A DNA stretch of 22,389 nucleotides from Mnemiopsis leidyi (Eukaryota; Ctenophora; Tentaculata; Lobata; Bolinopsidae). The notes under the pieces are model-generated. The model was given only the letters and a program-made list of their open reading frames with translations, did no database searches and was not told where the DNA came from. Where the stretch lies: contig JH154507.1 in NCBI GenBank assembly GCA_000226015.1, positions 1 through 22,389 of the forward strand. The letters run 5' to 3'. Positions 19,185 to 22,389 of this stretch are shown here, in pieces. How positions within the stretch are numbered: position 1 is the first letter of the stretch; each line of letters opens with the position of its first letter. The translations under genes and the position numbers were made by a program.

Positions 19185-19472
19185 TCAATTATTATTTTTT
19201 TGTCTTTTTACATTCTCATTTTCTTTCTGAAGCTGGATCACTACTGATCTTAATTGCATCTCCCTGCAATCTACTTTCCCGACTTGATACAATTGTCCAG
19301 ATTTCTTGGTCGAGCAAACCAATCCTGCTTGTGTAAAACCACCAAGCACACAAAACTCACCAACAACATGGAACCAAGCCTCTCCCGCTCTTAATGCAAT
19401 TTGCATATTGCATGTGAAAAATAAAGGGTTAGTGGTTAAGTTGGCGTATTTCGGGCACAAGGAGCCGCCCAC
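19185..19472 (-). CDS. Coding-like block F, copy 2 only (counterpart lies in the copy-1 gap)
   Basis: An open frame of up to 95 codons contains NMQIALRAGEAWFHVVGEF, then CVLGGFTQAGLVCSTKKSG, then QLYQVGKVDCREMQLRSVVI and a charged QLQKENENVKRQ end. A mildly hydrophobic segment is followed by a helical charged tail. No family is recognised. The first part (to about 19430) overlaps sequence also present after the gap in copy 1. Confidence 0.38.
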   Translation of the reverse strand: MGGSLCPKYANLTTNPLFFTCNMQIALRAGEAWFHVVGEFCVLGGFTQAGLVCSTKKSGQLYQVGKVDCREMQLRSVVIQLQKENENVKRQKNNN

Positions 19473-20030
19473 TCCCTTTAATGTGTCCGAAATTCTTAAA
19501 GCACATCACCTCCTTAAATTTCGAAATTTCTTAATCAAAAAGGCCTCCTGTCGACCCAAATTCTCTCCTTGAATTTCAACCAGCGAACGCTGACTGGACA
19601 ATCTGGCCTACTACCGTCGACAGTCCACTTTCACCTTAGAGTATTTAGTACTTCGACTTCTCAGTCAAATGAAACACATCGTGAGTTTCAGAAAGCCTCT
19701 CATTAAGTTCCCGGTTTCACTTGACTTTTAAGAAGACGAAAATTCCCTTTTTATCTTAAACAGCTTCAAAACACTCTCAAAAAATTGTTTTCTATTTTTT
19801 CCGAAAAGGCACAATTTTGTGACCCTTTCTTATTTTCTACTAAATACTCACTTTGAAAGTCAAAACTCCAAATAATTTTCGTATCAAGTCCATTTACTGC
19901 ATTGGTCCATAGTTTTCGGTTTGTTCTACTTCAAACCTAGTTGGTGGTTGTCTCCTTCTTTAACTTCTTCTAAGCTCCTCCTAAGGTTTTTGTAACCCTC
20001 TTTGATTCTCGGACGACCCCTTTTTGATTT

Positions 20031-20285
20031 ACGGACTGTACCGCGACACGGACTGTACCGCGACAGGTTTTGAGCGACAATAGTTAGGCTTGTCGCGGTT
20101 CAGTCCCTGTCGCGGTAGTGTCTGTTGAGCGGACTGTTCCGCGACAATGTAAATTAGATTGTCGCGGTTCAGTCCCTGTCGCGGTAGTGTCTGTTGAGCG
20201 GACTGTTCCGCGACAAAGTTTCCTGACAACATCTGTCGCGGTACAGTCCGTGTCGCGGTACAGTCCGTGTCGCGGTACAGTCCGT
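20031..20285. mobile_element. 255-bp inverted-repeat insertion, copy 2 only
   Basis: It starts ACGGACTGTACCGCGACA and ends with the reverse complement of that sequence. Inside, GTCGCGGTTCAGTCC and GGACTGTTCCGCGACA recur in both directions, including a duplicated segment of about 75 bp (roughly 20092-20166 and 20158-20213). It is flanked by the 12-bp direct repeat CCCCTTTTTGAT (20017-20028 and 20291-20302), which is single in copy 1 (at about 12417). A few extra bases (TT, TTACC) stand between repeat and ends. This looks like a small foldback or MITE-type insertion; it encodes nothing. Confidence 0.75.
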
Positions 20286-20302
20286 TTACCCCCCTTTTTG
20301 AT

Positions 20303-20437
20303 CCGTCCTTCATTTTTTGATCCTCCTCCCTGATCAATAACTTCACTTTCCTCCCGATTTTTCTCCGTCAGTTTCTCTCTTTTATTTTCACTTGAGACTT
20401 CCGTAGATACACTGATCATTTCCTCACACCTGGCCAT
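20303..20437 (-). pseudogene. Coding-like block C, copy 2, interrupted by the insertion
   Basis: The MARCEE frame and the overlapping KLLIREEDQKMKDGSKRG frame are both kept up to the 12-bp direct repeat, then run into the 255-bp element. The AT-hook of copy 1 is thereby split after KRG. Confidence 0.4.
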
Positions 20438-20743
20438 CCTATAATAGCCATACTCACGTACTGACTATTCGATCACTGCGCCATTTTCTAATGGGCTAAA
20501 CTGCTTAGAACCACCTTGCTTCATACCTAGCTCTAACTCTCCTTTAAACTATTACTGCCACTATCAGTAAACTGTGGCCCACGGCCCGAATCAATCTTAT
20601 GCAAATTAACTCGATGCCTGGTATCATCTCACTAAGTCCTCGTTATACATGCACTTATTAATCTCCTCTTGCTTACTTTTTCTTTCACCCCTGTCCTATT
20701 CCCTTTCTCAACTCTTTCCCCTATTTACAGCGGTACTCCTGAC

Positions 20744-20820
20744 ACCCGTGACTTGTCTGACTTTGTCCGACCCTCATTCGAAGCGACGGGAGGGTGCGCG
20801 CTGCTGTACAACCCGTGACT
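20744..20820. other. 67-bp insertion in copy 2 with a 10-bp direct repeat
   Basis: ACCCGTGACT occurs at 20744-20753 and 20811-20820; the 57 bases between start TGTCTGACTTTG and end GCTGCTGTACA. Copy 1 has the single site ACCGGTGACT. The insert begins TGT and ends ACA and contains ACCCTC/GAGGGT arms. Confidence 0.55.
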
Positions 20821-21304
20821 AGCATAGCATAAAAATAAAATAAGAAAATTGTAAGCATGTCACATGTACCCATATTTTCCTCCGACTGACCGTTTTTGGG
20901 CATTGGGCAAATACTCGTTTTATACCTCTATTAGGTCATTAAGAGCGACTTCTATTTCGTCGTAGTTTTCAATAGTTAATGCACTAGCATCCAAACTTCT
21001 AAATCTGCAGTAAATTCTGCCAGAAACTTATGCAAACTTTATATGCTTTCACCTCAGCGGGTAACGTTGTACTACCCGCACCCAGTCAACTTTTTCAGCT
21101 AATATTTTTTGCACTTTTGGTTTCAACCTGAGACTACCTACCGGCTATCCACGTGTACATTCTAGTAATCAATCAGGCTGACTTGCGACCAGGATCCTTT
21201 ACTTAACTATAAAATATCACTAAGCGCGGTATTTAAGAACTTTAGGTTCTTACCTGACTTAGACTTTGCTTGTCATCCTCACTTGCACTTCTTATTTTTC
21301 GATG

Positions 21305-21472
21305 TTAGCGGCAGCCCTGTTTTTTTTCAACCTCCAAATTGTAGTTGTACTGTTTTTTCATCACTCGACTTACATTTATCTGTTTTGCTAATTCATATTG
21401 CTTAACGTTTTTGCCAAGTTGTGTTACTATAGTAGCATTCGGTTTTTGGAAAGAAAATGGATGATTTACTTT
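21305..21472 (-). CDS. Coding-like block B, copy 2 (intact frame)
   Basis: A 55-codon open frame reads KVNHPFSFQKPNATIVTQLG, then KNVKQYELAKQINVSRVMKK, then QYNYNLEVEKKQGCR, and stops at 21305-21307. A near-perfect donor, AAATGTAAGTCG, follows QIN, so the exon may end there. The stretch YELAKQINVSRVMKK has the look of a helix-turn-helix recognition region, but this is only a resemblance. Confidence 0.38.
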   Translation of the reverse strand, partial: KVNHPFSFQKPNATIVTQLGKNVKQYELAKQINVSRVMKKQYNYNLEVEKKQGCR

Positions 21473-21724
21473 TCACAACACCATGTTAATAAAGACTCAA
21501 ACTGTCTTTTTTGATTGTCTTAGATACTCTAATAAGTGTATGATTCACCAAAATAGACATGAATTACATTTTACAAAACTACACAAAAGCTTTTAAATAT
21601 GAGAAATTATATGCACTTGGATTTTGGGTCCAACTTCTTGAGCATAATTTTGAGTGATATCACCACTTAGATCGATGTTTCTTTGATACGACACTGCATA
21701 CTTTCTGATACTGCTGCCGGATGA

Positions 21725-21971
21725 TTTCAACTTTTGTTTCTTGACAACAATTCCGGATATTCGGTGCCAGTTCTAGTTCGTTTGGCGAGATCTGATAGAT
21801 CCTGACAGATGTGGTTTACACATTGCCTCATGTCTGCTTCTGAATCCTGGCTGTATTTTGAATATTCAAGTCCCTTTTCTTCCAATTCCTGGATGAGCTC
21901 TTTCAATTCATTTTTAGCAGTTCTTCAAGATCGTCCACCAATGCTGAACCGACGTTGTCTTTTATTGCCAT
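21725..21971 (-). pseudogene. Coding-like block A, copy 2 (frameshifted)
   Basis: From ATG 21971 it reads MAIKDNVGSALVDDLEELL, then one extra base shifts the frame. In the restored register the rest matches copy 1 (ELIQELEEKGLEYSKYSQDS, then EADMRQCVNHICQDLSDLAK). Substitutions relative to copy 1 are a mix of conservative and silent. Confidence 0.4.
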
Positions 21972-22177
21972 CTGCTCTTCTTTATCTTACTCCAAAGTTC
22001 AGATCCACTCACCACTGGCTGCTTCTAACTAACTTGCTGTTTCTGAGGTTTTCCTTTTTAGAATAGTCAATAAAGCATCAACTTTTCCCTACGATTTGTA
22101 CGTAAAAATTGTTTGGTATAGCTTTTAGCCACTCAAAATTTTCGGGCGAAACGTTTTGGTAAATTGTACTTATAGTA

Positions 22178-22389
22178 GGGGCGGTAAGAGCCAAAAATAA
22201 AAAATGTCCCAGACTATTGATTTAATCATTGTTTTAAGCCTATTTTGAGCGAAAAATACTATGCTGCTAAAATCAGAAACACGCTCATCAACTATCAGGG
22301 TCAAATTTGCAAAAACCCGCAAAAAAATAGCGACGTTTTTTGGACCACTTTTTTGAATTTAACGGTTGCATATGAATGAAATTTTTGAA
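22178..22389. other. Sequence beyond copy 2
   Basis: No homology to the spacer or to any other part of the window is visible, and no gene. It is AT-rich with several A and T runs. Confidence 0.4.

Larger units (their letters stand above)
15745..22177 (-). repeat. Copy 2 of the duplicated unit (6.4 kb, gap-free)
   Basis: It is collinear with 8506-14262 and in the same orientation. It contains the interval missing from copy 1 and three insertions flanked by 8-12 bp direct repeats (at 16226, 20017 and 20744). Around 17799 about 90 bases of copy 1 are replaced by a run of 20 T. Block B is intact here but broken in copy 1, and block A the other way round, so neither copy is simply the functional one. 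Confidence 0.85.

Noticed and set aside
19340-19410. A 36-base mini-intron (GTGAGT...CAAGCAG) within block F
   Set aside because: It is too short for most animal introns, and the frame is open without splicing.
8506-22177. LTR retrotransposon with the two copies as long terminal repeats
   Set aside because: The copies are about 6 kb, contain coding-like blocks and flank only 1.5 kb; there are no TG...CA ends, primer-binding site or pol domains.

Overview
This is eukaryotic, almost certainly animal, DNA. Coding sequence is split by GT-AG introns, one gene encodes a seven-transmembrane receptor, another matches the animal centriolar protein MDM1, and intergenic DNA is AT-rich and full of decayed transposons. 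A 490-base run of N marks a draft scaffold gap. An invertebrate is likely; I cannot name the species or phylum. There are no bacterial operons, CRISPR arrays or rRNA, and I recognise no tRNA.

Left part (1-8500). A short plus-strand exon (CDS 174-243) encodes the start of a LEM domain (inner-nuclear-membrane type). Opposite it, on the minus strand, lie the first four coding exons of an MDM1-like gene (3914-3931, 3549-3705, 1739-1854, 1248-1434). Their splice sites agree in phase, and the gene runs leftward towards or past the window edge. A 755-bp non-autonomous DNA transposon with perfect 23-bp terminal inverted repeats (414-1168) sits between the LEM exon and the fourth MDM1 exon. A single-exon class A GPCR (5105-5998, plus) follows; its DRY motif is replaced by HKF. 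Downstream come a cluster of dyad repeats, two LINE 3' ends in opposite orientation (6386-6690 minus, 7047-7556 plus), and a decayed coding fragment behind a good TATA box (7844-8193).

Right part (8506-22177). This is dominated by two direct copies of a roughly 6-kb unit (8506-14262 and 15745-22177) separated by a 1.5-kb spacer. No known protein family is recognisable in it. Even so, both copies carry matching coding-like blocks on the minus strand. Differences between copies in some blocks come in multiples of three or are silent, while other blocks have stops and frameshifts. I read this as a duplicated, partly decayed multi-exon gene or a large mobile element of unknown type, transcribed right to left. 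The second copy carries three insertions flanked by 8-12 bp direct repeats. The largest is a 255-bp inverted-repeat element that lands inside a predicted AT-hook. The assembly gap falls in a 58-bp minisatellite in copy 1; copy 2 shows what is probably missing.

The best-supported genes are MDM1-like, the GPCR and the LEM exon. The duplicated minus-strand unit is the most interesting unexplained object.
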